Source of the DNA: Ryuthela nishihirai
Lineage: Eukaryota > Arthropoda > Arachnida > Araneae > Heptathelidae
DNA length: 64,000 nt
Direction: 5' to 3'
Assembly: GCA_038380435.1 (NCBI GenBank)
Contig: JAWZYU010000056.1
Location: 930,001-994,000, forward strand
The position numbers and the translations under genes are program-made. A model generated the notes under the pieces. It ran no database searches. It was given only the letters and a program-made list of their open reading frames with translations, and was not told the DNA's origin. Below, one piece after another: positions 14,401 to 26,100 of this stretch. Numbering within the stretch: position 1 is the stretch's first letter; the number at the start of each line of letters is the position of its first letter.

Positions 14401-17400
14401 CTGGTGGAGCAATGCCAAATGCCTCTTGCCATGCTCTGCTCACCCCCTCAACATTTTCTGTTTTCTAATACTGCTTCAGAATCCACTTTTTCTGTTCTTC
14501 ACTCAGATTCCCTGCCAGACATGCTGGTGGAGCAATGCCAAATGCCTCTTGCCATGCTCTGCGCACCCTCTCAGCATTTTCTGTTTTCTAATACTGCTTC
14601 AGAATCCACTTTTTCTGTTCTTCACTCAGATTCCCTGCCAGACATGCTGGTGGAGCAATGCCAAATGCCTCTTGCCATGCTCTGCTCACCCCCTCAACAT
14701 TTTCTGTTTTCTAATACTGCTTCAGAATCCACTTTTTCTGTTCTTCACTCAGATTCCCTGCCAGACATGCTGGTGGAGCAATGCCAAATGCCTCTTGCCA
14801 TGCTCTGCGCACCCCCTCAGCATTTTCTGTTTTCTAATACTGCTTCAGAATCCACTTTTTCTGTTCTTCACTCAGATTCCTTGCCAGACATGCTGGTGGA
14901 GCAATGCCAAATGCCTCTTGCCATGCTCTGTGCACCCCCTCAGCATTTTCTGTTTTCTAATACTGCTTCAGAATCCACTTTTTCTGTTCTTCACTCAGAT
15001 TCCTTGCCAGACATGCTGGTGGAACAATGCCTCTTGCCATGCTCTGCACACCCTCTCAGCATTTTCTGTTTTCTAACACTGCTTCAGAATCCACTTTTTC
15101 TGTTCTTCACTCAGATTCCCTGCCAGACATGCTGGTGGAGCAATGCCAAATGCCTCTTGCCATGCTCTGCGCACCCCATCAGCATTTTATGTTTTCTAAT
15201 ACTGCTTCAGAGTCCAATTTTTCTGTTCTTCACTCAGATTCCCTGCCAGACATGCTGGTGGAGCAATGCCAAATGCCTCTTGCCATGCTCTGCGCACCCC
15301 ATCAGCATTTTATGTTTTCTAATACTGCTTCAGAATCCACTTTTTCTGTTCTTCACTCAGATTCCCTGCCAGACATGCTGGTGGAGCAATGCCAAATGCC
15401 TCTTGCCATGCTCTGCTCACCCCCTCAACATTTTCTGTTTTCTAATACTGCTTCAGAATCCACTTTTTCTGTTCTTCACTCAGATTCCCTGCCAGACATG
15501 CTGGTGGAGCAATGCCAAATGCCTCTTGCCATGCTCTGCGCATCCCCTCAGCATTTTCTGTTTTCTAATACTGCTTCAGAATCCACTTTTTCTGTTCTTC
15601 ACTCAGATTCCCTGCCAGACATGCTGGTGGAGCAATGCCAAATGCCTCTTGCCATGCTCTGCTCACCCCCTCAACATTTTCTGTTTTCTAATACTGCTTC
15701 AGAATCCACTTTTTCTGTTCTTCACTCAGATTCCCTGCCAGACATGCTGGTGGAGCAATGCCAAATGCCTCTTGCCATGCTCTGCGCACCCCCTCAGCAT
15801 TTTCTGTTTTCTAATACTGCTTCAGAATCCACTTTTTCTGTTCTTCACTCAGATTCCTTGCCAGACATGCTGGTGGAGCAATGCCAAATGCCTCTTGCCA
15901 TGCTCTGTGCACCCCCTCAGCATTTTCTGTTTTCTAATACTGCTTCAGAATCCACTTTTTCTGTTCTTCACTCAGATTCCCTGCCAGACATGCTGGTGGA
16001 GCAATGCCAAATGCCTCTTGCCATGCTCTGCGCACCCTCTCAGCATTTTCTGTTTTCTAATACTGCTTCAGAATCCACTTTTTCAGTTCTTCACTCAGAT
16101 TCCCTGCCAGACATGCTGGTGGAACAATGCCTCTTGCCATGCTCTGCGCACCCTCTCAGCATTTTCTGTTTTCTAATACTGCTTCAGAATCCACTTTTTC
16201 TGTTCTTCACTCAGATTCCCTGCCAGACATGCTGGTGGAGCAATGCCAAATGCCTCTTGCCATGCTCTGCGCACCCCATCAGCATTTTATGTTTTCTAAT
16301 ACTGCTTCAGAATCCACTTTTTCTGTTCTTCACTCAGATTCCCTGCCAGACATGCTGGTGGAGCAATGCCAAATGCCTCTTGCCATGCTCTGCGCACCCC
16401 CTCAGCATTTTCTGTTTTCTAATACTGCTTCAGAATCCACTTTTTCTGTTCTTCACTCAGATTCCTTGCCAGACATGCTGGTGGAGCAATGCCTCTTGCC
16501 ATGCTCTGCACACCCCATCAGCATTTTATGTTTTCTAATACTGCTTCAGAATCCACTTTTTCTGTTCTTCACTCAGATTCCCTGCCAGACATGCTGGTGG
16601 AGCAATGCCAAATGCCTCTTGCCATGCTCTGCGCACCCTCTCAGCATTTTCTGTTTTCTAATACTGCTTCAGAATCCACTTTTTCTGTTCTTCACTCAGA
16701 TTCCCTGCCAGACATGCTGGTGGAGCAATGCCAAATGCCTCTTGCCATGCTCTGCGCACCCTCTCAGCATTTTCTGTTTTCTAATACTGCTTCAGAATCC
16801 ACTTTTTCTGTTCTTCACTCAGATTCCCTGCCAGACATGCTGGTGGAGCAATGCCAAATGCCTCTTGCCATGCTCTGCACACCCTCTCAGCATTTTCTGT
16901 TTTCTAATACTGCTTCAGAATCCACTTTTTCTGTTCTTCACTCAGATTCCCTGCCAGACATGCTGGTGGAGCAATGCCAAATGCCTCTTGCCATGCTCTG
17001 CGCACCCCCTCAACATTTTCTGTTTTCTAATACTGCTTCAGAATCCACTTTTTCTGTTCTTCACTCAGATTCCCTGCCAGACATGCTGGTGGAGCAATGC
17101 CAAATGCCTCTTGCCATGCTCTGCGCACCCCCTCAGCATTTTCTGTTTTCTAATACTGCTTCAGAATCCACTTTTTCTGTTCTTCACTCAGATTCCCTGC
17201 CAGACATGCTGGTGGAGCAATGCCAAATGCCTCTTGCCATGCTCTGCGCACCCTCTCAGCATTTTCTGTTTTCTAATACTGCTTCAGAATCCACTTTTTC
17301 TGTTCTTCACTCAGATTCCCTGCCAGACATGCTGGTGGAGCAATGCCAAATGCCTCTTGCCATGCTCTGCGCACCCTCTCAGCATTTTCTGTTTTCTAAT

Positions 17401-19600
17401 ACTGCTTCAGAATCCACTTTTTCTGTTCTTCACTCAGATTCCCTGCCAGACATGCTGGTGGAGCAATGCCAAATGCCTCTTGCCATGCTCTGCACACCCT
17501 CTCAGCATTTTCTGTTTTCTAATACTGCTTCAGAATCCACTTTTTCTGTTCTTCACTCAGATTCCCTGCCAGACATGCTGGTGGAGCAATGCCAAATGCC
17601 TCTTGCCATGCTCTGCGCACCCCATCAGCATTTTATGTTTTCTAATACTGCTTCAGAGTCCAATTTTTCTGTTCTTCACTCAGATTCCCTGCCAGACATG
17701 CTGGTGGAGCAATGCCAAATGCCTCTTGCCATGCTCTGCTCACCCCCTCAACATTTTCTGTTTTCTAATACTGCTTCAGAATCCACTTTTTCTGTTCTTC
17801 ACTCAGATTCCCTGCCAGACATGCTGGTGGAGCAATGCCAAATGCCTCTTGCCATGCTCTGCTCACCCCCTCAACATTTTCTGTTTTCTAATACTGCTTC
17901 AGAATCCACTTTTTCTGTTCTTCACTCAGATTCCCTGCCAGACATGCTGGTGGAGCAATGCCAAATGCCTCTTGCCATGCTCTGCTCACCCCCTCAACAT
18001 TTTCTGTTTTCTAATACTGCTTCAGAATCCACTTTTTCTGTTCTTCACTCAGATTCCTTGCCAGACATGCTGGTGGAGCAATGCCTCTTGCCATGCTCTG
18101 CTCACCCCCTCAACATTTTCTGTTTTCTAATACTGCTTCAGAATCCACTTTTTCTGTTCTTCACTCAGATTCCCTGCCAGACATGCTGGTGGAGCAATGC
18201 CAAATGCCTCTTGCCATGCTCTGCGCACCCCCTCAGCATTTTCTGTTTTCTAATACTGCTTCAGAATCCACTTTTTCTGTTCTTCACTCAGATTCCTTGC
18301 CAGACATGCTGGTGGAGCAATGCCAAATGCCTCTTGCCATGCTCTGTGCACCCCCTCAGCATTTTCTGTTTTCTAATACTGCTTCAGAATCCACTTTTTC
18401 TGTTCTTCACTCAGATTCCTTGCCAGACATGCTGGTGGAACAATGCCTCTTGCCATGCTCTGCACACCCTCTCAGCATTTTCTGTTTTCTAATACTGCTT
18501 CAGAATCCACTTTTTCTGTTCTTCACTCAGATTCCCTGCCAGACATGCTGGTGGAGCAATGCCAAATGCCTCTTGCCATGCTCTGCGCACCCCATCAGCA
18601 TTTTATGTTTTCTAATACTGCTTCAGAGTCCAATTTTTCTGTTCTTCACTCAGATTCCCTGCCAGACATGCTGGTGGAGCAATGTCAAATGCCTCTTGCC
18701 ATGCTCTGCGCACCCCATCAGCATTTTATGTTTTCTAATACTGCTTCAGAATCCACTTTTTCTGTTCTTCACTCAGATTCCCTGCCAGACATGCTGGTGG
18801 AGCAATGCCAAATGCCTCTTGCCATGCTCTGCTCACCCCCTCAACATTTTCTGTTTTCTAATACTGCTTCAGAATCCACTTTTTCTGTTCTTCACTCAGA
18901 TTCCCTGCCAGACATGCTGGTGGAGCAATGCCAAATGCCTCTTGCCATGCTCTGCGCACCCCCTCAGCATTTTCTGTTTTCTAATACTGCTTCAGAATCC
19001 ACTTTTTCTGTTCTTCACTCAGATTCCCTGCCAGACATGCTGGTGGAGCAATGCCAAATGCCTCTTGCCATGCTCTGCTCACCCCCTCAACATTTTCTGT
19101 TTTCTAATACTGCTTCAGAATCCACTTTTTCTGTTCTTCACTCAGATTCCCTGCCAGACATGCTGGTGGAGCAATGCCAAATGCCTCTTGCCATGCTCTG
19201 CGCACCCCCTCAGCATTTTCTGTTTTCTAATACTGCTTCAGAATCCACTTTTTCTGTTCTTCACTCAGATTCCTTGCCAGACATGCTGGTGGAGCAATGC
19301 CAAATGCCTCTTGCCATGCTCTGTGCACCCCCTCAGCATTTTCTGTTTTCTAATACTGCTTCAGAATCCACTTTTTCTGTTCTTCACTCAGATTCCCTGC
19401 CAGACATGCTGGTGGAGCAATGCCAAATGCCTCTTGCCATGCTCTGCGCACCCTCTCAGCATTTTCTGTTTTCTAATACTGCTTCAGAATCCACTTTTTC
19501 AGTTCTTCACTCAGATTCCCTGCCAGACATGCTGGTGGAACAATGCCTCTTGCCATGCTCTGCGCACCCTCTCAGCATTTTCTGTTTTCTAATACTGCTT
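8420..19600. repeat. Higher-order repeats: 5,261-bp (43-unit) block duplicated, then a 3,416-bp (28-unit) partial recurrence
   Basis: Short-unit and frame-change landmarks at 8,420, 9,766, 10,866 and 11,228 recur at 13,681, 15,027, 16,127 and 16,489, all offset by exactly 5,261 bp. The landmarks at 15,027 and 16,127 recur again at 18,443 and 19,543, offset 3,416 bp. 5,261 equals 43 x 123 minus four 7-bp deletions; 3,416 equals 28 x 123 minus four. Differences between copies are few, e.g. a T at about 11,173 in one copy only. Boundaries are approximate. Confidence 0.8.
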
Positions 19601-22600
19601 CAGAATCCACTTTTTCTGTTCTTCACTCAGATTCCCTGCCAGACATGCTGGTGGAGCAATGCCAAATGCCTCTTGCCATGCTCTGCGCACCCCATCAGCA
19701 TTTTATGTTTTCTAATACTGCTTCAGAATCCACTTTTTCTGTTCTTCACTCAGATTCCCTGCCAGACATGCTGGTGGAGCAATGCCAAATGCCTCTTGCC
19801 ATGCTCTGCGCACCCCCTCAGCATTTTCTGTTTTCTAATACTGCTTCAGAATCCACTTTTTCTGTTCTTCACTCAGATTCCCTGCCAGACATGCTGGTGG
19901 AGCAATGCCAAATGCCTCTTGCCATGCTCTGCTCACCCCCTCAACATTTTCTGTTTTCTAATACTGCTTCAGAATCCACTTTTTCTGTTCTTCACTCAGA
20001 TTCCCTGCCAGACATGCTGGTGGAGCAATGCCAAATGCCTCTTGCCATGCTCTGCGCACCCCATCAGCATTTTATGTTTTCTAATACTGCTTCAGAATCC
20101 ACTTTTTCTGTTCTTCACTCAGATTCCCTGCCAGACATGCTGGTGGAGCAATGCCAAATGCCTCTTGCCATGCTCTGCGCACCCCATCAGCATTTTATGT
20201 TTTCTAATACTGCTTCAGAATCCACTTTTTCTGTTCTTCACTCAGATTCCCTGCCAGACATGCTGGTGGAGCAATGCCAAATGCCTCTTGCCATGCTCTG
20301 CGCACCCTCTCAGCATTTTCTGTTTTCTAATACTGCTTCAGAATCCACTTTTTCTGTTCTTCACTCAGATTCCCTGCCAGACATGCTGGTGGAGCAATGC
20401 CAAATGCCTCTTGCCATGCTCTGCTCACCCCCTCAACATTTTCTGTTTTCTAATACTGCTTCAGAATCCACTTTTTCTGTTCTTCACTCAGATTCCTTGC
20501 CAGACATGCTGGTGGAGCAATGCCTCTTGCCATGCTCTGCACACCCTCTCAGCATTTTCTGTTTTCTAATACTGCTTCAGAATCCACTTTTTCTGTTCTT
20601 CACTCAGATTCCCTGCCAGACATGCTGGTGGAGCAATGCCAAATGCCTCTTGCCATGCTCTGCGCACCCCATCAGCATTTTATGTTTTCTAATACTGCTT
20701 CAGAGTCCAATTTTTCTGTTCTTCACTCAGATTCCCTGCCAGACATGCTGGTGGAGCAATGCCAAATGCCTCTTGCCATGCTCTGCGCACCCCTCAGCAT
20801 TTTCTGTTTTCTAATACTGCTTCAGAATCCACTTTTTCTGTTCTTCACTCAGATTCCCTGCCAGACATGCTGGTGGAGCAATGCCAAATGCCTCTTGCCA
20901 TGCTCTGCGCACCCCCTCAGCATTTTCTGTTTTCTAATACTGCTTCAGAATCCACTTTTTCTGTTCTTCACTCAGATTCCCTGCCAGACATGCTGGTGGA
21001 GCAATGCCAAATGCCTCTTGCCATGCTCTGTGCACCCCCTCAGCATTTTCTGTTTTCTAATACTGCTTCAGAATCCACTTTTTCTGTTCTTCACTCAGAT
21101 TCCCTGCCAAACATGCTGGTGGAGCAATGCCAAATGCCTCTTGCCATGCTCTGCGCACCCTCTCAGCATTTTCTGTTTTCTAATACTGCTTCAGAATCCA
21201 CTTTTTCAGTTCTTCACTCAGATTCCCTGCCAGACATGCTGGTGGAACAATGCCTCTTGCCATGCTCTGCGCACCCTCTCAGCATTTTCTGTTTTCTAAT
21301 ACTGCTTCAGAATCCACTTTTTCTGTTCTTCACTCAGATTCCCTGCCAGACATGCTGGTGGAGCAATGCCAAATGCCTCTTGCCATGCTCTGCGCACCCC
21401 ATCAGCATTTTATGTTTTCTAATACTGCTTCAGAATCCACTTTTTCTGTTCTTCACTCAGATTCCCTGCCAGACATGCTGGTGGAACAATGCCTCTTGCC
21501 ATGCTCTGCGCACCCTCTCAGCATTTTCTGTTTTCTAATACTGCTTCAGAATCCACTTTTTCTGTTCTTCACTCAGATTCCTTGCCAGACATGCTGGTGG
21601 AACAATGCCTCTTGCCATGCTCTGCGCACCCTCTCAGCATTTTCTGTTTTCTAATACTGCTTCAGAATCCACTTTTTCTGTTCTTCACTCAGATTCCCTG
21701 CCAGACATGCTGGTGGAGCAATGCCAAATGCCTCTTGCCATGCTCTGCTCACCCCCTCAACATTTTCTGTTTTCTAATACTGCTTCAGAATCCACTTTTT
21801 CTGTTCTTCACTCAGATTCCTTGCCAGACATGCTGGTGGAGCAATGCCTCTTGCCATGCTCTGCACACCCTCTCAGCATTTTCTGTTTTCTAATACTGCT
21901 TCAGAATCCACTTTTTCTGTTCTTCACTCAGATTCCCTGCCAGACATGCTGGTGGAGCAATGCCAAATGCCTCTTGCCATGCTCTGCGCACCCCATCAGC
22001 ATTTTATGTTTTCTAATACTGCTTCAGAGTCCAATTTTTCTGTTCTTCACTCAGATTCCCTGCCAGACATGCTGGTGGAGCAATGCCAAATGCCTCTTGC
22101 CATGCTCTGCGCACCCCTCAGCATTTTCTGTTTTCTAATACTGCTTCAGAATCCACTTTTTCTGTTCTTCACTCAGATTCCCTGCCAGACATGTTGGTGG
22201 AGCAATGCCAAATGCCTCTTGCTATGCTCTGCGCACCCCATCAGCATTTTATGTTTTCTAATACTGCTTCAGAATCCACTTTTTCTGTTCTTCACTCAGA
22301 TTCCCTGCCAGACATGCTGGTGGAGCAATGCCAAATGCCTCTTGCCATGCTCTGTGCACCCCCTCAGCATTTTCTGTTTTCTAATACTGCTTCAGAATCC
22401 ACTTTTTCTGTTCTTCACTCAGATTCCTTGCCAGACATGCTGGTGGAGCAATGCCAAATGCCTCTTGCCATGCTCTGCACACCCCCCTCAGCATTTTCTG
22501 TTTTCTAATACTTCTTCAGAATCCACTTTTTCTGTTCTTCACTCAGATTCCCTGCCAGACATGCTGGTGGAGCAATGCCAAATGCCTCTTGCCATGCTCT

Positions 22601-23018
22601 GCGCACCCCTCAGCATTTTCTGTTTTCTAATACTGCTTCAGAATCCACTTTTTCTGTTCTTCACTCAGATTCCCTGCCAGACATGCTGGTGGAGCAATGC
22701 CAAATGCCTCTTGCCATGCTCTGCTCACCCCCTCAACATTTTCTGTTTTCTAATACTGCTTCAGAATCCACTTTTTCTGTTCTTCACTCAGATTTCCTGC
22801 AATCATTCTCAATACTCAACACCTGTAAAATAAAAAGGAATAATGAAATATGATCCGATCAGTACTGTATACCTACTTTTGGCCCACCCTGTATTAACAA
22901 GGTATGCATGTTTTAGTTCTTAATTCTTCATAGTAATTGAAATTGATGTAGAATTATAAAATTACACAAAATATCGTATTTAAATATGTTTAGAGGAATG
23001 TTTTGAAATTTTTTGTAG

Positions 23019-23103
23019 ATCTATTCAAGTCCAGATGATTTTCAAACAAATAAATTTTCTGATAGTATAAATGTTGCTCCGAGTATTGGTTTCTCTATTC
23101 AAA
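23019..23103 (+). CDS. B3GALNT2: B3GALNT2-like, first visible exon (exon A)
   Basis: The acceptor TTTTTTGTAG precedes 23,019 and the donor GTAAGT follows 23,103. Only one frame is open: 28 codons plus one base (IYSSPDDFQTNK, then VAPSIGFSIQ). The leftover A joins AT of the next exon to make Asn, keeping frame. I do not recognise a family motif in this stretch, so the call rests on splice signals and phase. It lies 125 bp right of the transposon end. Confidence 0.55.
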
Positions 23104-26100
23104 GTAAGTTCTTTTAATTAATTGAAAAAATGCAATATAATAATAATGAAGGTTGGTTCAAATTTGAAACTGAATTTTCATTGTTCTGTCAAGCAACATT
23201 GTGGATTATTTAGCATAGTCATTTGATATTTCTCTTCACACATTGACTGCATTTATATATGCTTAATCATACTTCAAGATATTGGCATAGAAGCAAATTA
23301 ATTCAGGAGCACTTTGCTTATGAATAGTGAGTGTAGAAATAGGTTCTAAAGTTGCTTACATTCAATCAAGGAGAGTGGAGGTTGCCTCAGCATTCATAAC
23401 ACAATAGAAGGGAAAGGAATGTGTTTCATCAGATCATTTGTGATGAGACATGGGTTCATCACTACATACTTGAGAGCAAATGGGAAAGCAAGGAATGGTA
23501 TCAGAAGAACTTGTCACTGCCAGAAAAATTCAAAACCCTGAAATCTTCTGGCAGAGTCATAGTTTCTTCTGACTTGAGTGTTAATTGTGCAGAATTTTTG
23601 CAGTACAGGGTCATAAGGGGTGGGGTGGCTCAGTCGGTAGCGCGCCAGGCTCGTAATCTGTAGTTCCCAGGTTTGAGTCCCAGCTGGGTCAGCATTGAGA
23701 TTTATCTCCGCAAAAATTCCCTGCCCTGCCCACGGTCAGTAGGGGACACCGATGGACTTGGAGAGGCCGCTGTCCGTCGGATGGGACGTTAATCCGTGGC
23801 CCTGTGTGCGGGAGAGCCATACCCTGTGTACGTTAAAGAACACGCCGGATGGCCTTGACGGGAGGCTACCATCTGTCTCCCAACAACTGTTCCAGTGGGT
23901 TCCCTCCCCCAACCTTCTCTGAGCCTTCGGGGTCCATGTGACCTGGCCATTTAGCCCATGGTGTGCAAAAAAGTGCCGCTCAGAGGTAAAACAACCCAAC
24001 AGGGTCATAATAAATGTGCAGTGTTATTTCAATAATTCATGTCAGCAAGAGAAGATGCCAATGGACTTGGAAAGTTAGCTGTCCATCAGATGAGATGTCA
24101 AGACCCAGTGTGAAGGAGAGGAGTGCATGTTAAAGAACATGCTGAATGGCCTTGGATAGTAGGCTTGCATTTGTCTCCTAACAGCTGTCCAGTGGAAACC
24201 TTCTTGAAGTCTTTGGGGTTCTTGTGACCTGGCCATTTAGTCCATTGGGTGCACAAAAGTATCACTCATGGGTAAAACAACCCAACCTGACAGAAAAAGG
24301 GGAAGGCTGTGTTGAAAAAAAAAATCCCCAAAATATCAAGAATGGAATCATTCTTCTTCACTACAGCACTTACTCCATACGCAACAAGACTACAGCAATA
24401 TTGGACATTTTGGGTAGGAGATACTGGACCACCCTCTCGTACAGTCCGGACATAATTACTTGGGATTTCCACTTCTTCAGATTGTCAATAGAATTTTTGG
24501 GAACAAAGGGAGAATATAAGCTTAATAGATATGTGGGTAGTGCAGGCATGTGTTCTTCAATTGCTGTAACTTAAAGAATTCTATGTTGCAAAACACTCCT
24601 ATGTTGACAGAATGATTGTGTCATGTAGGGGGATAGTATTTTGAAAAGACTATTGACACACTATAATGAAAATTCCAGGTAAAATTTGAACAACTCTTGT
24701 ACATGCTAATTGCAAATGTGATTGAAATTTGATTTACTGCTATTTAATCATTCTGCATATGTCTTTCAACTACACTGTTCAACATTAGATTATCCACTTA
24801 GAAAGAGTGGAGGGGCGGGGGTGGCTCAGTCGGTAGCGCCCCAGACTCGTAATCTGTAGTTCCCAGGTTCAAGTCCCAGCTGGGTCAGCATTGAGATTTA
24901 TCTCCGCAAAATTCCCCGCCCTGCCCACGGTCAGTAGGGGACACCGATGGGCTTGGAAAGGCCGCTGTCCGTCGGATGGGACGTTAAGCCATGGCCCCGT
25001 GTGCGGGAGAGCCATACCCTGTGCACGTTAAAGAACACGCTGGATGGCCTTGACGGGAGGCTACCATCTGTCTCCCAACAGCTGTTCCAGTGGGTCCCCT
25101 CCTCCAACCTTCTCTGAGCCTTTGGGGTCCATGTGACCTGGCCATTTAGCCCATGGTGTGCAAAAAAGTGCCGCTCAGAGGTAAAAACAATCCAACGTTA
25201 AAGAACACGCTGGATGGCCTTGACGGGGGGCTACCATCTGTCTCCCAACAGCTGTTCTAGTGGGTCCCCTCCCCCAACCTTCTCTGAGCCTTCGGGGTCC
25301 ATGTGACCTGGCCATTTAGCCCATGGTGTGCAAAAAAGTGCCGTTCAGAGGTAAAACAACCCAACCCACTTTACGATGATCCACTCATACTACAATTTTC
25401 AATTATGACTAATGCCCATTTTTATGACGTTGCATTTCCTTATACGACAGCTTTAATGCAGCTGTGAGGTTGACACTGCTGTGAATCAACCACAGCTGGG
25501 TAAAGCGGGACAACTGCATAGTAAAAATATTGTTTCATTAGTGACCGACAGCAGTGCCACAAGCTGTATTTCATTGAGCAATACTTTGCCGTGCTGCCAA
25601 CCATGTCTGGTAAGGGAGCCCCTCATTAGAGGCTAATTTCACCATGATTTTGCAACACTGAACCAACACATGCCCAAAACACCTAGTCTGTTTTGCATAG
25701 TATTGCGTGCAATGACTTTGCACGTGACTCTTCTCATTGGACAGTGTTTTCTGTTTATTCAGTTTGTTTACATCGTATTTGCTTTCTGCATCTCACTGTG
25801 TTTTAGTGTTTTATAAACTGTTTATAAGTATTATTTTATTGTTGATAATGGCAAATAAAAATCAAAGTAAGGATACTGTTGCTTCCACTAAAAAGAAGAC
25901 GACTAGTAAACCTATTGTGTTTGATACTAAGATTAAAATTATAAAATTTAGTGATGAGAGTATTTATTTTAATTGTAAATGCTTTATTTACATCAGTTAC
26001 ACCATATATATATATGACTGCTTAAAAATGTTATTAAACCATTACATGCATGTACAAGGGAAAAGAAGGCAATGATTCGCTATACAACTAAATTTTCTAT

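Larger units (their letters stand above)
514..22799 (-). repeat. Tandem array, about 180 copies of a 123-bp (41-codon) unit from the transposase HTH
   Basis: The full unit is 123 bp. A common short form is 116 bp, lacking 7 bp where AATGCC is directly repeated. Rare forms are 122 bp (one C lost from a C-run, e.g. near 3,097, 6,484, 20,790) and 124 bp (near 22,480). On the minus strand each unit encodes AGNLSEEQKKWILKQY, stop, KTENAEGVRRAW, then QEAFGIAPPACL. The stop is TAG where Trp (TGG) is expected, so the ancestor was already broken before amplification. Units are nearly identical over 22 kb. Diagnostic variants (CTAAGC, GAGTCCAATT, CATCAGCATTTTATG, GGAACAATG) recur in blocks and reveal higher-order repeats. 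Both flanks are single-copy parts of the same transposon. Confidence 0.93.
1..22893 (-). mobile_element. Mariner-superfamily transposon hugely expanded by an internal satellite (left end outside window)
   Basis: Read on the minus strand, the element begins at 22,893 with a TA followed by CAGGGTGGGCC, a typical mariner-type terminal sequence. A short leader and an ATG (22,806-22,804) open a reading frame beginning MIAGNLSEEQ. That frame then runs into the tandem array, and on the far side (513 down to 1) the rest of the transposase resumes. The insertion target TA is followed by unrelated AT-rich intron DNA. The 3' end and second inverted repeat would lie left of base 1, so the total length is unknown. 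The TAG stop in every unit plus frameshifts in the remainder make it non-autonomous. Confidence 0.85.
23399..24520 (+). pseudogene. Decayed mariner transposase, split by two SINE-A copies
   Basis: About 23,424-23,580 reads IICDETWVHHYILESKWESK and LPEKFKTL...GRVIV, the mariner (T)GDETWV-H-Y-PESKRQS block with the first catalytic Asp. About 24,338-24,510 reads LLHYSTYSIRNKT and YSPDIITWDFHFF, corresponding to LLHDNARPH and YSPDLAP-D-HLF, with the Asp of HDNARPH changed to Tyr. The two blocks are separated by SINE insertions. No intact frame remains. Confidence 0.75.

Noticed and set aside
514..22799. A giant protein with about 180 repeated HTH domains on the minus strand
   Set aside because: The sense frame has a TAG in every unit examined, so no multi-HTH protein can be made without systematic stop readthrough.
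514..22799. CRISPR array
   Set aside because: Repeats are contiguous 116-123 bp units with no unique spacers, in a eukaryotic genome, and derive from a transposase.
514..22799. Centromeric satellite
   Set aside because: The higher-order repeats look centromere-like, but the array is confined to one transposon copy next to an intact gene. Nothing in the sequence indicates centromere function.
508..22853. Long plus-strand open frames (up to 1,282 codons) across the array
   Set aside because: They are antisense to the transposase. Because the unit is 123 bp (3 x 41) and only one plus frame meets the TAA, two frames stay open by periodicity. Frame switches occur exactly at 116- or 122-bp units. 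No signal, domain or start context supports a gene.
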